Shown here: positions 47,824 through 61,967 of the stretch, piece after piece | How the letters are laid out: each line of letters opens with the position of its first letter | How positions within the stretch are numbered: position 1 is the stretch's first letter | Origin: Aricia agestis | Lineage: Eukaryota > Arthropoda > Insecta > Lepidoptera > Lycaenidae | Assembly: GCF_905147365.1 (NCBI RefSeq) | Contig: NC_056416.1 | Location: 1,074,001 to 1,138,000, forward strand | Direction: 5' to 3' | Length of the DNA: 64,000 nucleotides | Notes under the pieces: model-generated | Database searches by the model: none | Told to the model about the DNA's origin: nothing | The model's input: only the letters and a program-made list of their open reading frames with translations | Made by a program: the position numbers and the translations under genes

Positions 47824-48368
47824 TAAAGTGATGTAATTTCAAAGGTTAAGAGGTGATCACGGAAGGTATGATTGGGTTGGGTTAAGACTTGAGTGTTGCT
47901 TGTCTACGACAATGGTGAAAGCCTTAGCGTGCCTTTACATTTACGTCAATTTGTGTTTTATTAATATAGCTTGACTATTATTCATCGTAAGTGCACGTGT
48001 AATAACTTATGTCATAACTCATAAGTCATAACACATTTTAAAATCTTTAGTTGTCATCCAAATTCCATGGTTAATGTAAATTGATTGTTATGTTGCATAC
48101 GAAACTTAATTGTTAACAACAAGCCCTGACACCGTTAGGGGGGATGAGTGTTAATAAAAAAAAACTTGTAAGTCACAATTAACTCATAACTCTCATAACA
48201 CATATTTTAAAATCTTTAGTAGTCATCCAAATTCCATGGTACCGTAACGATTTTTTAACCTTCTAGATAACAGATAGCAGTAGGTAGGCCGATGCATACT
48301 ACAAGAAATGTTATAAGGTTGCTGTAAGTTTCTGAAAACATTTTTATTAAAATTTGCATAAGCAAATG

Positions 48369-48477
<109 letters not shown>

Positions 48478-48528
48478 GGGAATCTCGAAATCGGCTCCAA
48501 CGATTTTCATGAAATTTAGTATATAGGG

Positions 48529-48660
48529 GTTTCTTACGCTGGTTCTTCTCGCCAGGATAGTTCCCGAACCGGTGGTAGGCACCGTAGCTAATATTAACAT
48601 TCTGAAAGTATTTTCTTAAAATCTACTCAGAAATAAAACATTTATTATTTTATTATTTAT
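48529..48660 (+). mobile_element. LINE B 3' end, 5'-truncated (copy 1)
   Basis: TTCTTACGCTGGTTCTTCTC, GGATAGTTCCCGAACCGGTG and CTACTCAGAAATAAAAC with a TTTATTATTTTA tail equal the end of LINE B at 19105-19240. Confidence 0.8.
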
Positions 48661-49820
48661 TTCGGGGGTGATAAATCGATCTAGCTAGGAATCATTTTTA
48701 GAAAATGTCATTCTATTCGTGTTTTATCGAATACCGAGCGAAGCTCGGTCAAATAGCTAGTATTATAATATTAAGAACCGTAATACGTTTCAGTATAATA
48801 ATATATTTTACTGCTCATTGCTCCAATCCAAAAGGTTGCTTGCCAAAAACCCAATGACGTTCTAAACAACGAAATACAACCCCAATATTTTGAGAAGCTG
48901 TGGTGATTTAACCCTGAATAAATAGCTTAAAAATATTATTGCATTGTTTATATGATGATGGCACAATATGGCCGACGACGGTTGCCAAATCGAAAACTGA
49001 GCTAAACAGTTCTCTACAATTTGCATGGAAACGGTTTTTAAACTTATTGTGGAAGTCCTAAATAGCCGGGCTATATCGTTTCATTTCATTTCGAAAAGTA
49101 GGTAAGGAGGTTGAGATTAAGTGTAAATTATTTATTAATATTAACTTTGATAATATACATATTTTATGAAGCTAAGTTAGGAAAGTCTACATACAAGAAA
49201 TCCTATTCTTGTTTTATTAGTACACGCAATACTTATAATTTCACTAAATTTAAAATGCATTATAATAATATATTCTACAATAATTAGTACGAAAGAAAAA
49301 CAATATCAAGATTTACTTTGTAACTTTCACGACGGAAACATACGTGTAGCGCCATCTAGTATCATTTATGGGAAGCAAGTTTTGTTATTTATTTCTGATT
49401 GTTTATCATGCATGAATTAAAAGTATATACATTATATTATGATGTATTTATATATTGAAAAAGAAGCTCCTATGGTAGAAAAAAATCTAAAAACGTTGAT
49501 AAAACGCGTTTAGTACCATGAACTAGCCGTTAGCTAGACGTAGAGTCAGCATCACAGGTTGACAAAGTCACTTCACAATAATTGGAATTTGCTATTTTTT
49601 GTAAGTTTAAACGTTGATGCCTGTTTAATAGACCGACAAAGGTCTTTGTAAGATTGTATTAGGAGACCATTTTTTGTTAAAATTATGGTAGTTATATAGA
49701 TTTAGTATTTAATAGAATTTGGCGCTTTTACGTGAGCTAATATTAATACTTACCTATTAGGATTTTTCGATACTTCATTCGATACTTCGAATTTAATTTT
49801 TATTCAGAATGCCTTGACCT

Positions 49821-49976
49821 GTAGACAAGTGGCAAAGCGCTAACGCTAACGCTAACGCTAGCGCTACAAAATGTATGCGATTTGACATAAGTCATCGCTT
49901 CGCTAGCGAATACTAATGTCAAATCCATACATTTTGTAGCGCTAGCGTTAGCGTTAGCGCTTTGCCACTTGTCTAC
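49821..49976. mobile_element. Long foldback with GCTAAC array (copy 1)
   Basis: Arms of about 70 bp start GTAGACAAGTGGCAAAGCGC, pass a (GCTAAC)n array (one unit longer on the left) and reach AATGTATG...ATTTGACAT. The inner motif resembles the arm of 43241-43413, so the two are likely related MITEs. The 65-codon frame is an artefact. Confidence 0.8.
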
Positions 49977-50260
49977 GGGGGCAGGTCTTTTACTCAAAAG
50001 TTTAAACTATGATAGAAGAAGGAAGAGTCTTTGGCATTAAAAAAACAATAGGTGTGTGAATGAAAACCATTGGTGTTGCGACTTGCACAAACAACAAAAA
50101 ATTGTAGCATTAATATACACAATAATAATTATATATGATTCCGCAGAAATTCAAATATTCAAATTCGCGCGTTTTGTAGCCATTATGCGCGTAGGGTCAG
50201 CAGGAATAGCAGGTCAACTAAGCAAACTAGTTGATAAAAAACTTTTTTGCACCCTGTAAA

Positions 50261-50377
50261 TGCGTATTAGTATATCGCTTCGTATATCTTCGTATATCTT
50301 CGCGCTATGAGACGATTCTATTGGACGATACACGCAGATCGTCCAATAGTATCGATTTTAGCGCGAAGCAATACGCA
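50261..50377. mobile_element. Small foldback (copy 1)
   Basis: TGCGTATTAGTATATCGCTT and GCGCGAAGCAATACGCA pair imperfectly. The centre pairs CTATTGGACGAT with ATCGTCCAATAG. Confidence 0.65.
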
Positions 50378-50469
50378 TATGCGGCCGCGGCATAAAAATT
50401 ACACCAAAATATCGTATATCATGCTAAACTCAAAATTTTCAAATATCCAAATTCGCGCGTTTAGTAGCC

Positions 50470-52799
<2,330 letters not shown>

Positions 52800-54580
52800 A
52801 TTAACGCTTGGGTCAGCAGCGGCGGCGCGGCGGGATGGTGGCAACGGGCAGGTAAACAGAGAGACATTACGGTGTATTAGCGCTGAAATATGTCGGTGGC
52901 GGTAAATTGTCTTACCCCCGACGCCCATCGACAGCGCTGAAGGGTAGCGACAGCAGAACAGACGGGGTGGGACTTTTTTGGACAAAATTAAGCTTATCTC
53001 AAAGTCAAGTAATAAGTGCATACGATTACTTGAATTAGAACTAGCTAAACGCTTGTGAGGGCTCGCGTATTTTTTCTACGTGGTAATAATCTTTATGGAC
53101 GTTTTTTTATATTTTAATAGTAACCAAACCTTGAGTGACCGATGATAACACATCTATATTTAAATAACCACAAATAATAGGCGTGATAGTTTTTCCGTAA
53201 AGTGTACCACAAAAGTACTCAGGTTGTGGGATATACTAGGGCTCGCTTCGCCTGCTCTGATTAAAGCATTTATTGTAGTCAAAACTATGAGACGTGCCGA
53301 AAAACTTTATAAAAACTTGTATGCCATAATATTATAACTTTGTGCTCCGTCTTACGGTTTTAACTAATTAAACTTAAAGTTTTGTCGTAATCTTTGCCTA
53401 CTGACTACTTGTGATTATGGCCATCTAATACCTTCGTAAATCGTGTTGAACAAACTTATTACTGAGCCATTTGAATAAAATTTGTCTTTTATTAATTAAG
53501 ACGCTAAAGTGTATTAATTTGTCTTTACTATATTATTGTATTTACTAGTCATAGAAGCCTGAGTAGTAAAAATTGTTATTATACAAGTACTTCAATGTTT
53601 TTAATCATTAGAAAGTATATCAATTAAAATGTTTCTGCTGGCAGTATCGACGTCTCCCGATTCGTCCCACCGAAAATTTTCGTTCGAGCCGTTTCTAAAG
53701 CGCCTTTTTTAATCTCTATAAATCAAATTTATGACTTGTGTAAGCTTTGTGTTTTATTTACCCTTTTATAATTCTCCCCCGGACCCCTCGCCCCTCACCC
53801 CTGCAGGGGTGTAGGGGTGTGAGGTGTCGGGCCAAGTGATATAATCACTTTACATTATTTTAATGTGACCTGTATTTTGGGGGGTTTAACTATTGAATGA
53901 TGATGATGACTAATTAGGTATACGGAATATTATTTGCTATGATAGGCAGAAAACATTTCTATCAGTTTGTTTTTTACTTTTGACTGTTACTTTAACTGTG
54001 CCATACTTAACTTCTAAACTTTTGGCCTCCATCCTACCATACCATCGTTATTAAAGGCCAGCTGGAGTTAAAAATTTGGGTGTGAAAACTGAAAAGTTTG
54101 TTTCAACTTTTAAATAATTTATAATCCGTATACTTCTATGATTATGCCTTTTTTAAATGTACCTAACCATAACTTATTCTCTAATTATGTTTTTGCGATG
54201 GGCGTGAGTTAATTAATTCCGTATCTACGTCTTGTATGACGTTTGTCACGGGGAACCCCGATTCTGAAATATTGGTTCCGTAAAATATGGGGTGGGTGTA
54301 TTTTTGGGTAATTCATTATGTGGGTGTATGAATTATTGTGTATTGAATGTTTTGTCTATGTCATATTGGCAGCGTATTCGGTAGGAGAAACCACATGAAA
54401 AAATATTTATTGCGGTCTGTAAAATGTGATTTAGGAGTTTTTGTAAACATTAAATATTGGTTTATACATAATTTTATAATAACTATAAGCAGTGATATGA
54501 ATACGCTCTTGAATATTAGCAGTTTTTTCCGTTGCGGCAACTTTCCTTCTTGAAAACACATTTTTCAAGAAGCAAAGAAA
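52800..54580. other. Intergenic DNA; GC-rich start
   Basis: 52800-52970 is GC-rich unique sequence (CAGCAGCGGCGGCGCGGCGG) containing a donor-like GGCAGGTAAAC. 53787-53836 forms a C/G-rich hairpin around CACCCCTGCAGGGGTG. The rest is AT-rich. Confidence 0.35.
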
Positions 54581-54584
54581 AGTA

Positions 54585-54735
54585 AAATTTTCCGGGATAA
54601 AAAGTATCCTATGTTCTTTGCCGGGATTCAATGTACTTATGTTCATACCAAATTTAAAAAAAATTGGTTCAGCGGTTTGGGCGTGAAAAGGTAACAGACA
54701 GACACACTTTCGCATTTATAATATTAGCACGGTTA
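54585..54735 (-). mobile_element. Family N repeat, minus orientation, partial
   Basis: TTTTCCGGGATAAAAAGTAT, ATTGGTTCAGCGGTTTGGGC, AACAGACAGACACACTTTCG and CATTTATAATATTAGC mark the 3' two-thirds. Overlapping frames on both strands are artefacts. Confidence 0.75.
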
Positions 54736-54739
54736 TACG

Positions 54740-55236
54740 TTAGAGAATTTAATAGGTCATTAAACAATAGAAACCCTAAAAAACTAGGTCGCATAATAAC
54801 CTCGCATTTCATTAAAGCCAAAGTACAGTTAAAACCCGCGTCACCAGAGCGCGCATAAATCTGCAGCACCGGGCACCCCCAGGAGCGGTGATAGACGGCG
54901 ACTGACGAGACGACGCGAATGGCTCTACGGAGCCCACTATATCACTTTTATTACATGCCATCTTCATTTTCATATTTCATATTTGCATTCCCTCCCTTTT
55001 AAGTCTGTGTGAGTGGCCAGTCAAATTTTGAATGTGTTTGACACTTTTTTTGTAGTGATTTGTCGATTTAGTTGTGTGGTTATCGATTTCCCTTGTTGCA
55101 ATTGGGACCTATTTAAAGAAGACGGATGCCCGGTTTTCGAGGTTTTCTAAGAAGGACTTTTTTTTTATTTGAATTGCGTCAGAAAAAAATTTGAAGCGCT
55201 ACGAAAGGAAATAAATAAATATACTGAGTGTTAGGG
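54740..55236. other. Intergenic DNA, nothing firm
   Basis: 54830-54950 is GC-richer (CAGCACCGGGCACCCCCAGG) and lacks repeat marks. No gene is seen. Confidence 0.35.
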
Positions 55237-55240
55237 TTAA

Positions 55241-55390
55241 CCCCGTTATCCTTAAAACCATCAAATGAGCCTGTCAAAATGAACAACTTTTTCTATGATG
55301 AAACGATGATAATTCCAGCATTGTTCTCATAGAAAAAGTTGTTCATTTTGACGGGCTCATTTCATCATGATGGTTTTAAGGACAACGGTG
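55241..55390. mobile_element. piggyBac-type MITE with TTAA TSD
   Basis: Ends CCCCGTTATCCTTAAAACC and, reversed, CACCGTTGTCCTTAAAACC sit between TTAA sites (55237-55240 and 55391-55394). Arms extend to CAAAATGAACAACTTTTTCT on both sides. TTAA targets and C-initial ends are piggyBac hallmarks. Confidence 0.75.
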
Positions 55391-55394
55391 TTAA

Positions 55395-57670
55395 TTCTTA
55401 CAACCTGTATAAATTTTCTTCCTTCATGTCTGATTTAATTTAACTTTTAAAATGTTTGATAACTACTTATTTCTTATAAGACATAAGCGTACACCATCCA
55501 TCAGATATCAGTCCTGATTCCTGTAGATTGTATTACCTAGGTGGCAAAAGGATGGGATTTCACACATAAGTTTTTTTTCTAAATGAATGACGAAAAAAAC
55601 AAGAGCACTTTCAGTAAAATCAAAAATTTCCAGCAACACACCAAAAACAACATCCTCTAATGAGTCAACACTTACATAATCAACTTTAAACATTCACCTA
55701 AACGAAACGTTATCAGCTGCACTAAGCAGCATGTAGCGGCAGGGAGCAGCAGGTAAGCCTCACATACACATATCAGCCGAGATCGAGTCTCCGTCGCCCG
55801 CATAAATACCGCCTAAATACCTGCTACCGGTGTTAAGGGGAAGGCTAGTGCCTGAAGTAAGCGACACCAAAGTATATTAGCGACATCGGAGTTGCTTAGT
55901 AATTTTGTTAATACTGAAACGTGAGAGGAACTAGAGAAAGCAAACAAAAATGTTTTTTAGTTTTCATTGAGGTTTTAATAAACTAGCTGCAGTAAGTATA
56001 GTAAGTATTTATTTATTTTGTAGTTGATGGTTTGTAAAATTGATTCGCTTATTTCAGATATTCTTATTTTTATATTTTTGTCAATCATTTTTATACTTGC
56101 TCCTAGCTGTTAAAATTTTTTATTGTACATAATTATTGCAAGTACTCTTGAAAGTTTGTCTTTTTAACCGACTTCCAAAAAGGAGGAGGTTCTATGTTTA
56201 GCTGTGATTTTTTTTGTTAACTATAAATATAAAACTTTTTAACAATTTTACAGGAGGACCTGAGACATAGAAAATTATACAAAACTAGGAACAACAAAAA
56301 TATCATTTACGTTTACGTAAGTCGTAACACACTAGAACTATCTCATTTTCAATACACTTTAGAAAGCAAAACTCAGAGGCTTCGCCTTAACAATGCAGTG
56401 ACCACGAGGTCCGAGACAAAAACTGCAAGTGTACAGTCCTCTTTACGAGCGCCAGAATATAAGAGGTTTTAGCGCAACTAAACAGATATTAAATTCGCCC
56501 TGTACCGGCTTTGGTTTGCAACATTAGAATATTTCACAGCACAACGCTTTTACTGGGTTATAATGTTTGATGCTAGTGGATTCAGAAAGTTCTTGTGTTT
56601 TCCAGAGGATTATATTTAATTTTCCTCTTATACGTTGTATATACTCTCTAAATAGATATAGTATGATGGACGAAGGGACTACTAAAGTACAGACATGCAT
56701 GTATGTTATTTTCTACGAAAGCCCATGGTCCCAACTCTCAAGTAGGTAGGTAGGGCAATTATGGTTATTACGTTCGCGTTACAGTCAATGACTCGCTTTA
56801 CAACCATTCTTAATCATTGTGTACACTAGTTTTGTAGTTTATCCTAGATTTTTTTTAAACTAGATTGAACTCAAAATACATATAGTTAATTATATTATAT
56901 TATGCGGATTTATGCGCCATGTATGTATATTATGTTTTCTCGATTCTCAGATCTAAAATTATAAACATACATCAACACAGTCGGTCCAGCCTTAGAAGTT
57001 TAAGGAGTTTGACTACAATTTTACCACTCTTGAGTATACTTTTCGGTCATGTGAGGCACCTCATGCTTTCTGGTCCACAATTAGCCGGACTTTTTCCTGT
57101 TTACACCGGGATGCTTTACGTGTACATCTAGCAGGCGCGCCATAATTCGCGTGACGATCAAACAAACACGTGGATTTATTGTTATAGACCTGAGCCGAGT
57201 CTTGTTAACTGTCCGCTAGGGTGGGTAGGAGTTTAGACACCTGAGCGGAATATAAATGGACTATGGAATACCTGAAATAGGTGTAAATTTTTTGTTTTGA
57301 TAAGTGATGAACAAAACCTTTAAGACACAAAAGTTATCATTTATGACAGTAAAAGGTACTTTTGAAAACGTTAATCATCATGTCAAAGTCTATAATATAC
57401 TAATATAATATTCACTATCTGATCGGAAATAGACTGTAGATGTTACTTGTTAAATTTCCGTTACTCTTTATCTTTTTGTATTAATTTTATAAATTTCTCA
57501 AGCAAACAGTAAAAGTTTATTTAATAAGTTTTTAACACTTCATAGCCAACTTCTAACACATCTGACGGTTAAACATAATATTTATCTACACCTTTTTTAC
57601 TCACCTATGGTCACCCTACAAGTAACTTACAAATATGACCCATAAAGCAATATTCCCGCACAACATTAGT
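55395..57670. other. Intergenic DNA with a short repeat relic
   Basis: 56164-56230 carries TTAACCGACTTCCAAAAAGG and AGGAGGTTCTATG, the start of a common lepidopteran repeat. 55700-55850 is GC-richer (TAGCGGCAGGGAGCAGCAGG). No gene is supported. Confidence 0.4.
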
Positions 57671-57679
57671 ACAAATGTT

Positions 57680-57830
57680 TACGTCGTAAAGTACGGTGCG
57701 AGCGTGAATCAGGCGCAGCGTAAATCCGTCGCCGCCCGCCCCCGCCCCCGCCGCCCGCCCCCCGCTACATTGTACCGGCGCTAAATCAGATCGTGCGCCC
57801 GCGCATGGGGTGCACATGATGCGGGGATTT
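57680..57830. promoter_or_regulatory. CpG-rich block, possible promoter or enhancer
   Basis: An abrupt GC-rich, CpG-dense segment (CCGTCGCCGCCCGCCCCC, GTGCGCCCGCGCATGGGG) in otherwise AT-rich DNA. No TATA box, gene start or repeat end is evident. The 68-codon minus frame over it is compositionally driven. Confidence 0.3.
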
Positions 57831-57920
57831 TCCGGGCCTTTCCCTAATTATATATTTTGATAAATTTAAGGAAAAAGTTTGCCAGGCAATTATTCTGAAT
57901 TAACGGATCAAGCACAAATG

Positions 57921-58467
57921 AAAAAAACCGGCCAAGTGCGAGTCGGACTCGCGCACCGAGGGTTCCGTACAAACCTGCAAGGTTTACAAAGTTCGTTCAT
58001 TACGACAATCGAGTCATAACTATGGTATTTTTATTGCAAATACCTCTACGCGTTTATGAGGAAATGGGTAGTAAGTTTAAAATTATTAAAAAAATATATA
58101 TTATGTGATGTAACTAAAAATTTATGGTTTTCGTAATTTTTCCTTTATCTATGCTATAAGACGTTGCTTCGTACCAAATTTCAAGATTCTGAGTTCACGG
58201 GAAGCACCCTGTAGGTTTTGATTCCCTTGCAAGTGTCGAAAATTTGCGGCATAAACGGCTGTATCTTTTGATTGCGTTGGCTTAGAAGTTTGATTTTTTC
58301 ACAGCTTCAAGGGACAGTAGACCTGAGTAATTGATATAAATTTCAGCTTCATACCTCCACGCGTTCCTGAGAAAAAGGGTCTTGACAGACGGACGGACGG
58401 ACAGACGGACAACAAAGTGATCCTATAAGGGTTCCGTTTTTCCTTTTGAGGTACGGAACCCTAAAAA
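57921..58467 (-). mobile_element. Family A repeat, minus strand, third variant
   Basis: Begins AACCGGCCAAGTGCGAGTCG and GGGTTCCGTACAAACCTGCA, has a GACGGACGGACGGACAGACG array, and ends TGAGGTACGGAACCCTAAAA. Its interior differs from the 6075 type. Confidence 0.75.
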
Positions 58468-58469
58468 CA

Positions 58470-59760
58470 GTTTTTAAGGATCTATTTTCCTGTTTTATCG
58501 GTTGCAAACGGAAGAAAACATTAAAAATCCCCAAAGCTAGTGTGGTGAGTCAGCAAACTAAGCTACCATATTCAAGCCTAGTTTGGCGAGAAACTGTAAA
58601 AAAGTTATTTTCGTCGTATTGTTTAAGCTCAAAGAGGGCTTTATGCTCTAACAGCACGATGGCAGCTTTAGTACTTATAATACGAAATAACAAAAGAATG
58701 ACGTGTCCTCAGATACACCTCCTTATGGCCACCGTACGGTGGTGTTTATACTCAGCGTGAGATCGGCCGACAATTCGTCATGACGAGAATGAATCCTTCA
58801 CCACTTACTCCCGCGGGGATACAGACTTACATACCGATTAGATATGGCCAATATGTGGCAAATTAAAACTTAATTTTGTGTACTTATTCTAAGTCTAAGT
58901 ATCAGCAACGCCAAATTATGTTGGAGAAAGAAAAGAAAAGCGGACCAAACACACTATCCTGAATAATTGTGCAATCGTGACATAAGCCATAACTTAAGTT
59001 GAAAATAACAACTCGCTTGTCCGAAAGGTTTTCCCGTGAGGCTCTCAAAAGATTGAGAGCCTTTGTTTTGCGATATATAATATAGTGGGAATAAGAATTC
59101 CCACTATATTATATATCTCAAAACTATGTTCGGCGGGTTAGTTAAGTAGTAGTAATACAAAACTGTTATAAAAATAAAAGGTACGAATATTTGGAGTTCT
59201 CGAAAGTAGGATCTAGGTTAATAATACATTTGTATCAAGAAAAAATACGGGTTTCTTGCTATCGAGCTTTGTGCAACGAAATTGTATCTGGTACCTTGTA
59301 GGCTCAAACTTACTTGATGAATAATATAATATAGGTGCAATGCACAATTTTAGCCTCAAATGTATCTCAAATCACATCGGCCACCTCTCAATATCAACTC
59401 TATAGGTCGACCATATGCAATGATTCCCAGTACAATCTGACTGAGCAGTGTCCGTCGGCGCCCGCGCACGCCGACGACGGACAGACGACCTGACTCACGC
59501 TGCGCCGGACTAGAATGCATGTTCAATAAGTATAATATAATATATATAGCTATGATATAGTGGACCGAAGTGCATAATAACCAATAAGCTTTAACTACCA
59601 AGTTAAAAGAACTGCATGCCTTCGGACTACGTAGCTTGAGCCATGTTCTGTTGGACAAAACCGCATCCTTCGTTTCGTAAAACAAACATACCAATCCAGT
59701 ATTATCAATGCACCAATGAAATGAATGAGAATGCAGAGGACGTCACCGGCTTTATATCTA
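58470..59760. other. Intergenic DNA with hairpins
   Basis: 59072-59117 is a perfect 21-bp-arm hairpin with a 4-base loop (arm GATATATAATATAGTGGGAAT). 59447-59483 pairs TGTCCGTCGGCG with CGCCGACGACGGACA in a GC-rich spot. The 104-codon frame at 58446-58760 begins inside repeat A and shows no domain. Confidence 0.4.
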
Positions 59761-59765
59761 TTACT

Positions 59766-60260
59766 TATTATAAAACAAAGTCGCTTTTTTCCCTCATGTC
59801 CCTTTGTTCCCTTTAATCTTTAAAAATACGCAACGGATTTTGATGATTCTTTCAGTGTTAAATAGCCCATTTATCGAGGACGGCTATAGGGTATAGGCTA
59901 TATTTTATCACGCTAAAACTAATAGGAGCGAAGAAATAGAGGAAAATGTGGAAAAAACGGGGAAAATTATTTGAAAGGGCTAACTTGAACGCGCTAATCT
60001 CAGGAACTACTGGTCCGATTTGAAAAATTCTGAAGGCTATAGGTTATATTTTATCACGCTAAGAGTAATAGGAGAATGTGGAAAAACGGGGGAAATTATT
60101 TGAAAGGGAAATCTCGCGAACTACTGGAGCAATTTTTATGTTATTTGGCACAGATAAGAAGTAGACCACGTGTAGGATCATAGGCTATCGATTTTAATCA
60201 TTTTTTCAGTGGCTATATATTTTATACCCGTGCGACACCGGGGCAGGTCGCTAGTTAAAT
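59766..60260 (+). mobile_element. Family H repeat
   Basis: Starts TATAAAACAAAGTCGCTTTT, includes AATCTTTAAAAATACGCAAC, TAATAGGAGCGAAGAAATAG twice in worn form, and ends ATACCCGTGCGACACCGGGG, CAGGTCGCTAG. Confidence 0.7.
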
Positions 60261-60261
60261 A

Positions 60262-60842
60262 TAATCTAACTTGTGAGTTGTGGCACAGCTGCTGAACTGA
60301 AGTTGTCACGGACGGCATATTAAAGTGTCGCAACTCTGTATGCTCCGGATCAGCTGTCAATCAAGTGACACTTTACAATTAGCAGCATTAATTCCAACAA
60401 TCATCGCGCCACAAAAACACCCTATCGGTCTCTATCAGTCTAGGCTTTCGCATCATTAATTCCAACAATAATATTTTCACACATTAAAGTCTGTAAAAGT
60501 CTAATTTTGAACACATCGAAATAAATGTCATAACTCATAACAATAAACGCAGATTTAAATCCAAACAATTTGAAACTAATCAATGCTACTTTATCGATAC
60601 TAACCCATCACCGGCCAAAATGAACTGAAACCCAAACCGAAAAGCCCCCAATTAATTGTAATTACATTGGAATTAAATTATAATGACAATTATGGTATAT
60701 CAAAAACAGAACACTGTCCTTATTATAATTAAAATAATTACGGGACAGACAAACAGAACCGCAGTCAAGTGCAGATGCGCATTAAACGGGATTCATTATC
60801 AACAAAAATGAGTTTATATTTATTTGCGGCGCCGTGTCACAA
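60262..60842. other. AT-rich DNA flanking the Transib element
   Basis: No feature recognised. It ends with CGCCGTGTCACAACGGCG, in which the Transib target CGGCG lies. Confidence 0.4.
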
Positions 60843-60847
60843 CGGCG

Positions 60848-60860
60848 CACTATGGAAAAT
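60848..60860 (+). repeat. Transib 5' terminal inverted repeat
   Basis: CACTATGGAAAAT; the heptamer position reads CACTATG. No AT-rich nonamer is obvious at 12 or 23 bases from it. Confidence 0.85.
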
Positions 60861-61551
60861 GGTAGAACTAGAGCATATCATAAATGGATTTTAAAAATAT
60901 CACAATTTGAATGAAATATTTATTGCATTCGATACTTTAATAACCAAATAATCCTAATCAGACATTTTTTTGTTCTAAAACTGCATAAATATTTTTTTTT
61001 CATAGGTTGAAGTAAGTTGAAGTAGCGGATGGCTCATTCAAATGTTTGCATACACGTAATTCAAATGAATATTGTGAAAAAAGTATTTAGCTCATGCATG
61101 CGGTTTTATACATTTTTAAAAATGATATTTTATGTTCTTAATAATGAGCTATTAACTTTTTTTAATATGCTTTTTATTTTTGAGTAAGTACTTAAAAATT
61201 GACATACCCTATTTTTCACTTTTCTTTTTTTTTCGTCAAAGGTTTTCACATTTACCGACGGCTCGCGACGTGCAACTTTATGTGTTATTTGATAGCCTAA
61301 CTATTTATAAATGAAAAATTAAAAAAATCAGCTGCGGAAGTTTGCGGTCCTGGAAGTTATGGGAAAAAATGTGATAGCGGTCGGAGTAGATAATTCGGTA
61401 TCTTTTGCGGTTACTGCTGACATAGTTTACAAAAACTATATTAACCACAATATTTTGATAGCAATAGCTTATCATCTATTTTGCACTCGTCGTGCATGAG
61501 TAAATATGCATAACATTCATATTAGTACGTATTTCATATCTAAAAAACCAG

Positions 61552-61558
61552 TATATAA
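61552..61558 (+). promoter_or_regulatory. TATA box of the Transib transposase remnant
   Basis: TATATAA lies about 90 bases upstream of the ATG at 61644. An initiator-like TTCAGCG at 61589-61595 is slightly farther away than the ideal spacing. Confidence 0.45.
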
Positions 61559-61643
61559 GGGGAAGCAAATATCTTCAAATTGCACACTTCAGCGTGTATT
61601 TCATATTGAGTGACACTTATTTAAATTGGTTATTTCCATTAAA

Positions 61644-61967
61644 ATGTCAACTTTCAACTGTACTAAGGGCGATTTCATCATTCCCTATATCGAGCGTGGC
61701 AGAACCTTGGAATCGTTGTCCATAGTTCTACAGCAAACATTAAATGTTTCTGAAAACAACTCGTGTTTTGTAATTGGTGACATTCAAAGACATATTCTGC
61801 CTTCTTTCAATAAGCGCTGGGCTCAAGCATCACGGAAAAAGGACAAATTTATTCGGAATAATACAAGCTGGCTGGAGTCAGGATATTCAGTACAGTTTCG
61901 GGGTCTGAAGCACATTCACTGCCATCAACTTCTGGTGAACGAAGAAGATAAGTGTAAACTCAAGTGA
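61644..61967 (+). pseudogene. Transib transposase, N-terminal remnant
   Basis: A 107-residue frame from the ATG at 61644 (MSTFNCTKGDFIIPYIERG) to a TGA at 61965-61967. An upstream in-frame TTG at 61626 is not needed. It contains CFVIGDIQRHILPSFNKRW and a basic stretch (ASRKKDKFIRNN), consistent with the DNA-binding N-terminus of a Transib-like transposase, but I identify it mainly by position within the element. The last ~25 codons (after WLESGYSVQF) probably run across the deletion junction. The frame then ends, and the C-terminal remnant continues in the +1 frame. Neither catalytic aspartate is present. Confidence 0.65.

Noticed and set aside
49800..50259. 65- and 67-codon frames repeated at 52130-52589, suggesting a duplicated gene
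   Set aside because: Their identity follows from the tandem duplication; one is a foldback with GCTAAC repeats, the other has no protein signature.
58446..58760. 104-codon frame as a gene
   Set aside because: It begins in a family A repeat and shows no domain or splice context.
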